Origin: Microbacterium sp. XT11
GTDB lineage: Bacteria; Actinomycetota; Actinomycetes; Actinomycetales; Microbacteriaceae
Reading direction: 5' to 3'
Length of the DNA: 64,000 bases
Assembly (NCBI RefSeq): GCF_001513675.1
Contig: NZ_CP013859.1
Span: 1,799,081-1,863,080, forward strand
Of the stretch, positions 1 through 7,886 are shown in pieces; position 1 is the first letter of the stretch, and the number at the start of each line of letters is the position of its first letter. Position numbers and translations under genes: made by a program. Below the pieces are notes generated by a model, which ran no database searches, was not told the origin of the DNA, and saw only the letters and a list, made by a program, of their open reading frames with translations.

Positions 1-31
1 GCGCGGCGAACCGGACGATGGCGTTCTTCAT
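1..31 (-). CDS. possible 5' end of a gene running off the left edge
   Basis: An ATG on the minus strand at 31-29 opens a frame reading MKNAIVRFAA to the window edge. It would follow the TetR gene in the same direction, 59 bases downstream of its stop. I see no Shine-Dalgarno sequence, and ten residues are too few to assign a family. It may be no gene at all. Confidence 0.25.
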   Translation of the reverse strand, partial: MKNAIVRFAA

Positions 32-90
32 GCGACCAGAATCCCACACCGGCCGCGGAGCGGCATCATGGGCGGCGCGCATCGTCGACG

Positions 91-657
91 TCAGGCGTCG
101 CGGGGGAATGCGCGCTCCACGGCGTCGAGCACGGCCGTGTATGCGGCATCCCAGTCGGCGACGCCGGAAGCCACGCCGGCCAGCTCCAGGCTGACGGCGC
201 CGTGCACCTGCGCCCAGACCGTCAGCGCCGCCGTCGTGACCTGGGCTTCGGGCACCCTGGCGGAGAGGGCGCGCACGAGAGGGGCCATCGCGGAGGAGGT
301 CACCGCCGGGTCCGGCGCGCAGTCGTCGGCAGTGGCGAGTGCGCCGCCGAACATCAGGCGGTACAGCGCCGGGTTCGACGTCGCCCAGTCGCGGTAGGCG
401 CGCCCGAGCGCGCGGAGACCGTGCGGCTCGGTGGCCGCCTGGGCTGCCCCGAACGACGCGAACGCGTGCTCGATGACCGCCGCGAGCAGGCGGGCCTTGC
501 CGCCGAAGAGCGAGTAGATCGCGGTCGTCGAGGTCCCCGCGGCCTGGGCGACGTCGCGCAGGCTGATCCTCTCCGGGCCTTTGGCGTCGACCATCTCTGC
601 GGTGATGCCGAGAAGCCGGTCGCGCAGGGCGGCGTCATGGGAAACGGGTCTTGCCAT
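91..657 (-). CDS. TetR/AcrR family transcriptional regulator
   Basis: A 188-residue one-component regulator. The N-terminal helix-turn-helix (about residues 10-55) contains ISLRDVAQAAGTSTTAIYSLF, the usual TetR recognition-helix pattern, followed by an all-helical ligand domain. The frame is open further upstream, but the start at 657 gives a normal TetR N-terminus and keeps the palindrome at 673-698 in the promoter. The gene is divergent from the DUF4188 gene at 721, so it probably represses that gene and itself. The inducer is unknown. Confidence 0.85.
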   Translation of the reverse strand: MARPVSHDAALRDRLLGITAEMVDAKGPERISLRDVAQAAGTSTTAIYSLFGGKARLLAAVIEHAFASFGAAQAATEPHGLRALGRAYRDWATSNPALYRLMFGGALATADDCAPDPAVTSSAMAPLVRALSARVPEAQVTTAALTVWAQVHGAVSLELAGVASGVADWDAAYTAVLDAVERAFPRDA

Positions 658-672
658 GGCATCGATCGTATC

Positions 673-698
673 GTAACGTTGTTGTATAACGATGTTAC
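673..698. promoter_or_regulatory. candidate TetR operator (26-bp imperfect palindrome)
   Basis: The arms GTAAC (673-677) and GTTAC (694-698) flank an AT-rich, partly symmetric core. A second perfect 10-bp palindrome, GTTACGTAAC, overlaps the right side (694-703). This is the only AT-rich stretch between the divergent TetR and DUF4188 genes, which is where a TetR autorepressor site is expected. It is predicted from symmetry and context only. Confidence 0.6.
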
Positions 699-720
699 GT
701 AACAGTGTGATGGGAGTGAG

Positions 721-1197
721 ATGGTTCAACAGGTCTATCCCGGCCGCTTCACGGCCACGCCGGAGGGCTCGGACGTCACGGTCTTCCTCATCGGCATGCG
801 CGCCAACCGGTGGTGGGAGCTGGGCAAGGTGTGGTGGACGGCGAGCAGGATGCCGCCCATGCTGCGCCACCTCGCGAGGCATCCCGACGCGGGCATGCTC
901 GGGGCGCACAACTGGTTCGGTCGCACCACGCTCCTGCTGTCGTACTGGCAGAGCCCCGAGCATCTGCAGCGGTTCGCCGCCGACCGCGACGCGCCGCACC
1001 TGCAGCCATGGCGCGACTACATGCGCCGTCTGCAGGGATCAGGGAGCGTGGGGGTCTGGCACGAGACCTACCAGGTGCCCGTGGCCGATCTCGAGGCCGT
1101 GTACGTCGACATGCCGGCCTTCGGTCTCGCCGCAGCGACGACGCACGTGCCGATCGGCCCGGGGATGAAGACGGCACGTCAACGGCTGGGTCGCTGA
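721..1197 (+). CDS. DUF4188 domain-containing protein
   Basis: A 158-residue protein of the DUF4188 type (monooxygenase-like, dimeric alpha-beta barrel fold). Family-type stretches are FLIGMRANRWW near residue 25 and LLLSYWQSPEHLQRF near residue 73. A GGGAG Shine-Dalgarno lies a few bases before the ATG at 721. It is divergent from a TetR gene, an arrangement common for this family and suggesting inducible expression, possibly for detoxification. The substrate is unknown. The family name is from memory; a role in heme or aldoxime chemistry would be a guess. Confidence 0.7.
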   Translation: MVQQVYPGRFTATPEGSDVTVFLIGMRANRWWELGKVWWTASRMPPMLRHLARHPDAGMLGAHNWFGRTTLLLSYWQSPEHLQRFAADRDAPHLQPWRDYMRRLQGSGSVGVWHETYQVPVADLEAVYVDMPAFGLAAATTHVPIGPGMKTARQRLGR

Positions 1198-1249
1198 CGC
1201 CTGCCCGCCGCTCGTGCAGACAGGAGCGCTGAAGGCCGACGCGATCGGT

Positions 1250-1283
1250 CGCCCTCAGGCCTCAGGCCTGAGGCCTGAGGGCG
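1250..1283. terminator. 34-bp perfect palindrome at the ends of convergent genes
   Basis: The sequence from 1250 to 1283 equals its own reverse complement, centred between 1266 and 1267. It is built from CAGGCCT/AGGCCTG blocks. It covers the last codons and stop of the minus-strand gene (stop at 1257-1255) and faces the plus-strand gene ending at 1197. A bidirectional terminator is the simplest reading. It has no U tract and almost no loop, so a protein-binding or cruciform site is also possible. Confidence 0.5.
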
Positions 1284-2004
1284 CCTGCGCTGCGCCCATC
1301 GTGCTCTCGACGCCGGTGATGCGCGCGTGCTCGTCGAACCGGAACGTCATTGATCCGCTGGAGTCAGACACGACGGCACCCGTGAACGCGTCGTCGGTCC
1401 AGGTCAGCGGCCATTCGGCCAGCCGCGCCAGGTCCCACACCGAGGTGCGCGCGTCGGGAAGCGCGAGTCCCGACAGCACGCGCGGCAGGACGATCGCCGC
1501 TGCGGCGACCGTGAGAGAGGGCAGGGGAGCGTCGAGCAGGAACACGGCTCGCGTGCCACCGCCGATCGGCGCGGAATAGTACGGGGAACGCCCGGTGATC
1601 TCGACAGCCGCGCCTCCCACCGTGTGCGCCGCCGCGGCGATCCAGTCGCTGTCGCCCGACGCGCCCTCGGGGAAGGGAAGCTCACCGCTCGTGAGCTCGG
1701 AGACGCCGTTGGCCTCGCCGAAGGCGCGCAGCGGCGCCGCGACGCCCTGCCGGTCGCCGTGCGGGTGAGCCCACGCCCAGAGCAGTGAGCGGGGACCGGG
1801 CGCGATCGTGGCGACGAGGTGCGCGTGGGTGACGAGCTGTCGTGACGGATCGTCGTTCGCGCTGAAGGTGATCGTCCCCGCCGTCATGTCGGCGTCCCAC
1901 CGGTGGTCGCCCAGGGCCTCCGTCGCCGCGGCGAGCTGGTCCTGGCGGAGGGCGGTGTAGAGGGCGGCGCGGTCGGCGAGCGGCTGGAGTGCGGCGAACG
2001 TCAT
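1255..2004 (-). CDS. conserved hypothetical protein (DUF6882-like)
   Basis: A 249-residue soluble protein with no transmembrane segment or signal peptide. Its features (TAGTITFS near residue 42, LLWAWAHP near 74, then an ELTSGELPFP stretch) resemble the actinobacterial DUF6882 family, but I am not certain of the name and no function is known. There is no Shine-Dalgarno before the ATG at 2004. Instead GAGACT (2016-2011) ends six bases upstream, suggesting a leaderless transcript. The last codons are built by the 34-bp palindrome at 1250-1283, so the C-terminus has probably been altered by that element. Confidence 0.6.
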   Translation of the reverse strand: MTFAALQPLADRAALYTALRQDQLAAATEALGDHRWDADMTAGTITFSANDDPSRQLVTHAHLVATIAPGPRSLLWAWAHPHGDRQGVAAPLRAFGEANGVSELTSGELPFPEGASGDSDWIAAAAHTVGGAAVEITGRSPYYSAPIGGGTRAVFLLDAPLPSLTVAAAAIVLPRVLSGLALPDARTSVWDLARLAEWPLTWTDDAFTGAVVSDSSGSMTFRFDEHARITGVESTMGAAQAPSGLRPEA

Positions 2005-2026
2005 GTCCCCAGTCTCGCCGTGATTG

Positions 2027-3265
2027 CTATGAATCCGCCACCGCTTGCGGCGCGATGGCCCCCTCTGCGCGCCCCATCCGCCAGACGCTCGGCACGAGCA
2101 TGGTGCCGAGGGCGATGACGACGTAGATGACGGCGGAGGTGACGAGCAGCGTCGCGACGTCGACGTGCCCGATCAACCAGCCGAAGGCGAGCGTGCCCAG
2201 CGGCATGGCCACGAAGCTGGCGAGCATGTCATAGCTGGCCACGCGCGAGAGCTTGTCGCCGGGGATCTGCTCCATCTCGGTCACGTTCCACCCCGTGTTG
2301 AACACTTCGACGCCCGCTCCCGCGATGAATGCGGCGACCGCCACGACGACCGCGTGCGGGTGGAGACCGAGCATCGCGAGCGGGATGGCCAGCGCGCTGA
2401 TGGCGAGCATGCCCCAGCGCAGCGGACGCTTGAGCGGCAGCCACATCATCAGCAGGGTCATCACGAGGATGCCTGCGCCCTCTGCGCTGAGGACCCAGCC
2501 CCATCCGGCGATCCCGAGCCGCGGATCGTTCTTTGCGATGTACGGGCCCGCGACGGCCCAGGCGCCGATGTGGATCGCGTTGAGCAGCATGAAGGCCAGA
2601 CAGATGCTCCACATCCAGGTGCGCGACCAGAACTCGTTCCAACCGGTACGGAGATCGCGGAGGAAGCTCGATCCGGACGGGGCGGGCGCGGGCAGGCGGA
2701 CCATCGCCAGGAGCACGATCGCGATCGCCCAGCCTGCGGCCTGGATCAGCATCACCCACGCGGGACCCGCCGTCGCCACCAGGATGCCGGCGATGATCGG
2801 GCCCCCGATCGTCGTCGCGGAGCGCACGAACGACAGCATCGCGTTCGCCTGCTGCAGGTGCGCTGGGGTGGTCAGCTGGGGGATGATCCCCTGCATGGCG
2901 GGCATCACGAACGCCGAGGAGGCGCCGTTCACGGCAGACAGCACGGCGAGCAGGGGCACGGATGCCGTCCCGCTGAACAGCAGCACGGCGGTCGTGCCGA
3001 TCGAGAGGATGTCGACCACGTAGCAGGTCCGGATGACCAGGGCACGGGGGAGCCGGTCGGCCACGACGCCGCCGAACACCAGGAACACGACGTTCGCCAG
3101 GGTGAAGACCGTGAGGACGAAAGCGAGGGACTGAGGAGAGTTGTCGATCCCCAGCACCGCGAACGCGAGAGCTATCGACGACATCGAGCCGGCCGTCATC
3201 GTGATGGCGCGCGCCAGGAAGAACCACCGGAATCCTCGGTCATGCAGGGCGGCGAGAGACGGCAT
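2027..3265 (-). CDS. MFS transporter, DHA3/EntS-like
   Basis: A 412-residue integral membrane protein with about 12 hydrophobic segments. The family motif between TM2 and TM3 appears as GGVVADRLPRALVIRTCYVV (near residue 70). The N-terminal RGFRWFFLARAITMTAGSMS is typical of the enterobactin-exporter-like MFS group, so drug or siderophore efflux is likely. The start at 3265 was chosen because the next upstream Met adds a non-conserved tail. CAAGAT (3277-3272) six bases before it suits a leaderless start. It follows the hpa operon on the same strand after a hairpin, so co-transcription is possible but not needed. Confidence 0.8.
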   Translation of the reverse strand: MPSLAALHDRGFRWFFLARAITMTAGSMSSIALAFAVLGIDNSPQSLAFVLTVFTLANVVFLVFGGVVADRLPRALVIRTCYVVDILSIGTTAVLLFSGTASVPLLAVLSAVNGASSAFVMPAMQGIIPQLTTPAHLQQANAMLSFVRSATTIGGPIIAGILVATAGPAWVMLIQAAGWAIAIVLLAMVRLPAPAPSGSSFLRDLRTGWNEFWSRTWMWSICLAFMLLNAIHIGAWAVAGPYIAKNDPRLGIAGWGWVLSAEGAGILVMTLLMMWLPLKRPLRWGMLAISALAIPLAMLGLHPHAVVVAVAAFIAGAGVEVFNTGWNVTEMEQIPGDKLSRVASYDMLASFVAMPLGTLAFGWLIGHVDVATLLVTSAVIYVVIALGTMLVPSVWRMGRAEGAIAPQAVADS

Positions 3266-3307
3266 CCGCCTATCTTGGCAGGCAGCCGCCGCGCCGCCGG
3301 GATTCAG

Positions 3308-3357
3308 GTCGCATGAATCGCCCGTTTCCGGTCTCGGAGAGGGCAAAACATGCGACC
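3308..3357 (-). terminator. hairpin downstream of hpaI
   Basis: The nine-base arms GGTCGCATG (3308-3316) and CATGCGACC (3349-3357) are perfect complements around a 32-base loop. The hairpin lies just after the stop of the hpaI-like gene (3374) and before the MFS gene. It is a likely terminator or processing site for the catabolic operon. No U run follows. Confidence 0.4.
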
Positions 3358-3373
3358 CGAACGGGGAGAGGGG

Positions 3374-4177
3374 TCAGTAGCTGGCGCGAGCGGAGGTGTC
3401 GGATGCCGGGATGAAGCGTGCGGCGAGGCCCTCCGAGGCGCGCGCGAGGAGGGCCACGTCGGCCCCGACGGCGACGAAGTCCGCCCCGCCGTCGATGTAT
3501 GCGTCGGCCGCCACCGGATCGAAGGCGTTCACCCCGACGGGCTTGCCGGCTGCCTTCGCCGCGGCGAACACGCGCTCGACGGCTGCCACGACGTCGGGGT
3601 GCGTCTGCTGTCCCAGCAAGCCCATGGAGGCGGAGAGGTCGGACGGCCCGACGAAGACCGCGTCCACACCGTCGACGGCGGCGATCGCGGCGGCGGCGTC
3701 GACACCGGATGCCGTCTCGATCTGGACCGTCAGCGAGGTGTGCTGCGCCGACTCCTGCAGGTAGCGGTCGACGCGGTTCCAGCGTGCGCTGCGGGCGAGC
3801 GCGCTGCCGACCCCTCGCACGCCCTCGGGCGGGTACCGGGTCGCGGCGACCGCGGCCCGCGCCTCGTCGGCCGACGACACCATGGGCACGATGATGTCCT
3901 GCGCGCCCAGGTCGAGGACCTGCTTGATGGCCACGGAGTCGTTCCAGGGCACCCGGACAACCGGAGCGATGGGGTAGGCCGCGACGACCTGCAACTGCAC
4001 GAGCACGCTCTCCAACGTGTTCGCCGAGTGCTCCATGTCGATGAGCAGCCAGTCGAGGCCGGACCCCGCGGCGACCTCGGTGACGAGCGGACTGCCGGAG
4101 CACGCCCACATGCCGATGAGAGAGCGGTCGGCGTCGGCCAGCCGCTCGCGGAACGACGGATTCAGACGAAGCGGCAT
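3374..4177 (-). CDS. hpaI: 4-hydroxy-2-oxoheptane-1,7-dioate aldolase (HpcH/HpaI family)
   Basis: A 267-residue class II aldolase of the HpcH/HpaI family. It cleaves 4-hydroxy-2-oxoheptanedioate to pyruvate and succinate semialdehyde, the last step of homoprotocatechuate meta-cleavage. Visible active-site signatures are LLIDMEHS (His50), VVRVPWND, VQIETASG (metal-binding Glu) and FVGPSDLSASMG (metal-binding Asp). The start at 4177 overlaps the hpaH stop by 16 bases, indicating translational coupling, and length fits the family. HpaI-like aldolases are promiscuous, but the operon context supports the assigned step. Confidence 0.88.
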   Translation of the reverse strand: MPLRLNPSFRERLADADRSLIGMWACSGSPLVTEVAAGSGLDWLLIDMEHSANTLESVLVQLQVVAAYPIAPVVRVPWNDSVAIKQVLDLGAQDIIVPMVSSADEARAAVAATRYPPEGVRGVGSALARSARWNRVDRYLQESAQHTSLTVQIETASGVDAAAAIAAVDGVDAVFVGPSDLSASMGLLGQQTHPDVVAAVERVFAAAKAAGKPVGVNAFDPVAADAYIDGGADFVAVGADVALLARASEGLAARFIPASDTSARASY

Positions 4178-4947
4178 GTGATGGTTCCCATCGGTCCGTA
4201 GTCGCACAGCACCTCATCGCCGCGCGACACCCACATCGGGCGCGTGAACGATCCTGCCAGGATGATCTCCCCTGCTTCCAGGCGCGCGCCGTGCTGGTGG
4301 AACTTGCTCGCCAGCCAGGCGACACCGGTGGCGGGGTGGTTCAAGACGCCCGCGGCGACGCCGGTCTCCTCGATCTCGCCGTTCCTGAAGAGCAGCCCCG
4401 GCACCCAGCGCAGGTCGATCTCATCGGGGCGCTTGCGCACGTCGCCGAGCACCATCGCGCCGTAGGCGGCGTTGTCGCTGATGGTGTCGACGATCGTGCG
4501 GCCCTCCAGCTCGATGTGCGAGTTCAGCACCTCGAGGGCGGGCACGGCGTAGTCGATCGCCGCCAGCGCATCGTCGAGCGTGCACTCGGGGCCCTCGAGC
4601 GGATGCTTCAGCACGAAGGCCAGCTCCACCTCGATGCGCACGTTCGAGAAGTGGTCGACCGGGATCTCGGCGCCGGACCGGTACACGGTGTCGTCGAACA
4701 TGACGCCGTAGTCGGGCTCGGTGATGCCGGTCGCCTGCTGCATCGCCTTGGAGGTCAGCCCGATCTTGCGGCCGATGAGCCTGCGCCCCGCGGCGATCTG
4801 CGAGTCGCGCCACACGCCCTGGATCGCGTACGAGTCCTCGACGGTCGCCTCGGGGTAGCGCGCGGTGATGCGCGGGATCACGCCGTGCGTGCGGTCGGCC
4901 TCGGCGAGCTCGGCCGCGATCTGCGCGATGGTGTCTGCTGACAGCAT
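4162..4947 (-). CDS. hpaH: 2-oxo-hept-4-ene-1,7-dioate hydratase (HpaH/HpcG)
   Basis: A 261-residue hydratase of the FAH/MhpD superfamily, adding water to 2-oxohept-4-enedioate. It contains GRKIGLTSKAMQQATG (near residue 54), the YGVMFDDTVY stretch and RIEVELAFVLK with the metal-ligand Glu pair, all typical of HpaH. AAGGAA precedes the ATG at 4947. It lies between hpaD and hpaI and overlaps hpaI. The 156-base gap to hpaD holds the 5020-5084 hairpin, which could set differential expression inside the operon. Confidence 0.9.
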   Translation of the reverse strand: MLSADTIAQIAAELAEADRTHGVIPRITARYPEATVEDSYAIQGVWRDSQIAAGRRLIGRKIGLTSKAMQQATGITEPDYGVMFDDTVYRSGAEIPVDHFSNVRIEVELAFVLKHPLEGPECTLDDALAAIDYAVPALEVLNSHIELEGRTIVDTISDNAAYGAMVLGDVRKRPDEIDLRWVPGLLFRNGEIEETGVAAGVLNHPATGVAWLASKFHQHGARLEAGEIILAGSFTRPMWVSRGDEVLCDYGPMGTITCRFV

Positions 4948-5019
4948 CCGTTCCTTCTTCCTTCCCTGCACCCGCCGATACGAGCTGCGGCTGACGCCGA
5001 CGCGCGCGTCCGGGCGAAG

Positions 5020-5084
5020 CGATGTTCCTGGTGAGGACAATCGGGGGTAGGGGGTCCCCGCTCTTGTCCTCACCAGGAACATCG
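5020..5084. repeat. 21-bp perfect-stem hairpin between hpaD and hpaH
   Basis: Bases 5020-5040 and 5064-5084 are exact reverse complements (21 bp) around a 23-base G-rich loop. The right arm begins TTGTCCTCACC. The stem is longer and cleaner than a normal terminator and lacks a U tract. In architecture it matches the hairpins at 6305-6361, 18189-18247 and 54703-54753, but its sequence differs. I see no second copy in this window. Confidence 0.75.
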
Positions 5085-5103
5085 CGGAGCCTCCACACGA
5101 GGC

Positions 5104-6270
5104 CTAGAGCTGGTGACCCAGCTTGTACTCGCCCTGCTTCCATTCCGGCATGGACTTCTCGCCCTCGTCGGCGCGGGTGTAGCTGAACCCGTCGGCGCCG
5201 ATGGTGACGGCCATCTCGGAGCTGTCGGTGCGCGCGACGACCGGCTGCGGGTTGCCGTCGAGGTCGAGCACGAGCGAGGCATCCGTGTACCACGACGGGA
5301 CGACCGGGTTGCCCCACCAGTCGCGGCGCTGGTTGTCGTGGACGTCCCACGTGATGACGGGGTTGTCGGGGTCGCCGGTGTAGTAGTCCTGCGTGTACAC
5401 CTCGACGCGGTGGCCGTCGGGGTCGCGCAGGTAGAGGTAGAACGCGTTGCTCACGCCGTGGCGGCCGGGGCCCCGCTCGATGGCGTCGGAGCGACGGAGA
5501 GCGCCGAGCTTGTCGCAGATCGCGAGGATGTTGTGCTTCTCGTGCGTCGCGAAGCACACGTGGTGCATGCGGGGGCCGTCGCCGCCGGTCATGGCGGTGT
5601 CGTGCACGGTGGGCTTGCGGCGCATCCACGCGGCGTAGACCGTGCCCTCTTCGTCCTGGATGTCCTCGGTGACGCGGAAACCCAGGTCCTGCATGAACTT
5701 CACGGCGCGCGGCACGTCGGGGGTGACCTGGTTGAAGTGGTCGAGGCGCACGAGCTCGCCGGGGATGTGCAGGTCGTAGCGCCACGACATCCGCTCCACG
5801 TGGGTGGTCGCGTAGAAGAACTCGTAGGGGAAGCCGAGTGGGTCGACGACGCGCACCGAGTCGCCGATGCCCTTGACGAAGCCGTCGGGGTTGCGGCGTA
5901 CGTCGCAGCCGAGCTCGGTGTAGAACGCGACGGCGCGGTCGAGGTCCTCCGGCGTGCGCACGCGGTACGAGAACGCGGCGACGGCGGCGATCGGCCCCTT
6001 GCGCAGCACGAGGTTGTGGTGGATGAACTCCTCGGTCGAGCGCAGGTAGATGGCCTCGTCGTCCTCCTCCGTGACGTACAGGCCGAGGATGTCGACGTAG
6101 AACTGGCGCGAGGCGGCGAGGTCGGTGACGACGAGCTCCATGTAGGCGCAGCGCAGCACGTCGGGCGGAGTGCTCTTGGGGGTGGGCGTCGGGTTGTCGG
6201 TCTGGATCGGTGCTTCCTGCGATACGTAGTATCCCGAGGAGGTCAGCGTCATCTCGTCGCGGTGTGTCAT
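5104..6270 (-). CDS. hpaD: 3,4-dihydroxyphenylacetate 2,3-dioxygenase, extradiol type I
   Basis: A 388-residue vicinal-oxygen-chelate ring-cleavage dioxygenase that opens homoprotocatechuate to 5-carboxymethyl-2-hydroxymuconate semialdehyde with Fe(II) or Mn(II). Metal ligands are visible as His178 (RLDHFNQVTPDV), His237 (RMHHVCFATH) and Glu290 (GHRVEVYTQDYY). Their spacing of 59 and 112 residues equals that of the Brevibacterium enzyme (H155, H214, E267). An AAGGA motif sets the start at 6270. It lies downstream of hpaE, with the 6305-6361 hairpin in the gap. Confidence 0.94.
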   Translation of the reverse strand: MTHRDEMTLTSSGYYVSQEAPIQTDNPTPTPKSTPPDVLRCAYMELVVTDLAASRQFYVDILGLYVTEEDDEAIYLRSTEEFIHHNLVLRKGPIAAVAAFSYRVRTPEDLDRAVAFYTELGCDVRRNPDGFVKGIGDSVRVVDPLGFPYEFFYATTHVERMSWRYDLHIPGELVRLDHFNQVTPDVPRAVKFMQDLGFRVTEDIQDEEGTVYAAWMRRKPTVHDTAMTGGDGPRMHHVCFATHEKHNILAICDKLGALRRSDAIERGPGRHGVSNAFYLYLRDPDGHRVEVYTQDYYTGDPDNPVITWDVHDNQRRDWWGNPVVPSWYTDASLVLDLDGNPQPVVARTDSSEMAVTIGADGFSYTRADEGEKSMPEWKQGEYKLGHQL

Positions 6271-6304
6271 CTCAGCGTCCTTGCCTGGTGATCGTCGCCC
6301 CGCC

Positions 6305-6361
6305 TCCGGTATGAGTTGTGGTCGGGAAATCGGCGATTTTCCGACCACAACTCATACCGGA
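6305..6361. repeat. dispersed palindromic repeat, copy 1 (GGTATGAGTTGTGGTCGG family)
   Basis: Arms 6305-6325 and 6341-6361 are perfect 21-bp complements with a 15-base spacer that is itself partly self-complementary. The 18-base core GGTATGAGTTGTGGTCGG recurs, again as both arms of a hairpin, at 54703-54753, some 48 kb away. Here it sits between hpaE (stop at 6387) and hpaD (start at 6270). A shared sequence at unrelated loci marks it as a repeat family rather than a one-off terminator. Confidence 0.85.
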
Positions 6362-6386
6362 GCGGGGGGTGTGAGAGGGGAGGGGG

Positions 6387-7886
6387 TCAGTTCTTGCCGA
6401 AGGTGGGGTTGTGCGGCGTGGAGGCGAGCGTGATGTGCACGCTCTGCTGGTCGGTGTAGAAGTCGATCGAGCGATAGCCGCCCTCGTGCCCGAGGCCCGA
6501 CGCCTTCACCCCGCCGAACGGAGTGCGCAGATCGCGCACGTTGTTGCTGTTCAGCCACACCATGCCGGCCTCGACCGACTGCGCGAAGTTGTGCGCGCGC
6601 TTGAGGTCGTTGGTCCAGATGTACGCTGCGAGCCCGTACTTCGTGTCGTTCGCGAGCGACAGCGCCTCCTCCTCTGAATCGAAGGGCGTGATCGCGACGA
6701 CCGGCCCGAAGATCTCCTCCTGGAAGATGCGGGCATCGGGGGCGACGTCGGCGAACACGGTCGGTGCGACGAAGTTGCCCTCGGGGAAGCCCTCGGGGCG
6801 GCCGCCGCCGGCGACGAGACGACCCTCCGTCTTGCCGATCTCGACGTACGACATGACCTTCTCGTAGTGCTCCGGGTGCACGAGGGCGCCGACCTCGGTG
6901 GCGGGGTCGTGCGGGTAGCCGACGCGCACGCGCTTCGCCTGCGCGGCATAGCGCTCGACGAAGTCGTCGTAGATCGACCGCTCGACGAGGATGCGGGACC
7001 CCGCGGTGCAGCGCTCGCCGTTGAGGGAGAAGACGCCGAAGATGGTGGCGTCGACGGCGGCCTCGATGTCGGCGTCGGCGAAGACGACCGCGGGCGACTT
7101 GCCGCCGAGCTCCATCGAGAGCCCCTTGAGGAACGGGGCGGCGTTGCCGAAGATGATCTGCCCCGTGCGGCTCTCGCCGGTGAACGAGATGAGCGGCACG
7201 TCCGGGTGCTTCACCAGGGCGTCGCCGGCGTCTTCGCCGAGGCCGTTGACGAGGTTGAAGACGCCCGTCGGGAGGCCGGCCTCTTCGAAGATGCCCGCCC
7301 ACAGCGATGCCGACAGCGGCGTGAACTCGGCGGGCTTGAGCACCACCGTGTTGCCGGTGGCGAGCGCGGGGCCGAGCTTCCACGACTCGAGCATGAACGG
7401 CGTGTTCCATGGCGTGATGAGCCCGGCCACGCCGATGGGCTTGCGATTGACGTAGTTCATCTGGCGGCCGGGCACCTTGAAGGCGTCGTCGGCCTGCGCG
7501 ACGATGAGGTCGGCGAAGAAACGGAAGTTCTCGGCCGCGCGGCGGGCCTGACCGAGCGCCTGCGTGATCGGCAGGCCCGAGTCGTACGACTCCAGCTCGG
7601 CGAGACGCGCGTCGCGGGACTCCACGATGTCGGCGATGCGGTGCAGCACGCGGCTGCGCTCGCGGGGGAGCATGCGCGGCCAGGGGCCCTCGTCGAAGGC
7701 ACGCTTGGCGGCGGCCACGGCGAGCTCGATGTCGGCCTTCTTGCCGGCGGCGGCCGTGGTGTAGGTCTCGTTGGTCACCGGGTCGAGCACGTCGAAGGTG
7801 TCGCCGTCGACGGAGTCGACGAACGCGCCGTCGATGTAGTGCTGGATGTGGTCGGGCAGGTCGGCGGGGATGCGGGAATCGGTCAT
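6387..7886 (-). CDS. hpaE: 5-carboxymethyl-2-hydroxymuconate semialdehyde dehydrogenase
   Basis: A 499-residue NAD-dependent aldehyde dehydrogenase that oxidises the HpaD product to 5-carboxymethyl-2-hydroxymuconate. Catalytic residues are visible: Asn161 (ITPWNTPFM), Lys184 (VVLKPAEFTP), Glu259 (LSMELGGKSP) and Cys293 (NGERCTAGSR). Length is normal for the family. The start ATG at 7886 has GGAGAAGG upstream and overlaps the GntR stop by four bases (ATGA). Substrate assignment rests on the operon and on HpaE-like end motifs such as MVWLNSNNVRDLRTPFGG; other semialdehydes cannot be excluded from sequence. Confidence 0.9.
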   Translation of the reverse strand: MTDSRIPADLPDHIQHYIDGAFVDSVDGDTFDVLDPVTNETYTTAAAGKKADIELAVAAAKRAFDEGPWPRMLPRERSRVLHRIADIVESRDARLAELESYDSGLPITQALGQARRAAENFRFFADLIVAQADDAFKVPGRQMNYVNRKPIGVAGLITPWNTPFMLESWKLGPALATGNTVVLKPAEFTPLSASLWAGIFEEAGLPTGVFNLVNGLGEDAGDALVKHPDVPLISFTGESRTGQIIFGNAAPFLKGLSMELGGKSPAVVFADADIEAAVDATIFGVFSLNGERCTAGSRILVERSIYDDFVERYAAQAKRVRVGYPHDPATEVGALVHPEHYEKVMSYVEIGKTEGRLVAGGGRPEGFPEGNFVAPTVFADVAPDARIFQEEIFGPVVAITPFDSEEEALSLANDTKYGLAAYIWTNDLKRAHNFAQSVEAGMVWLNSNNVRDLRTPFGGVKASGLGHEGGYRSIDFYTDQQSVHITLASTPHNPTFGKN

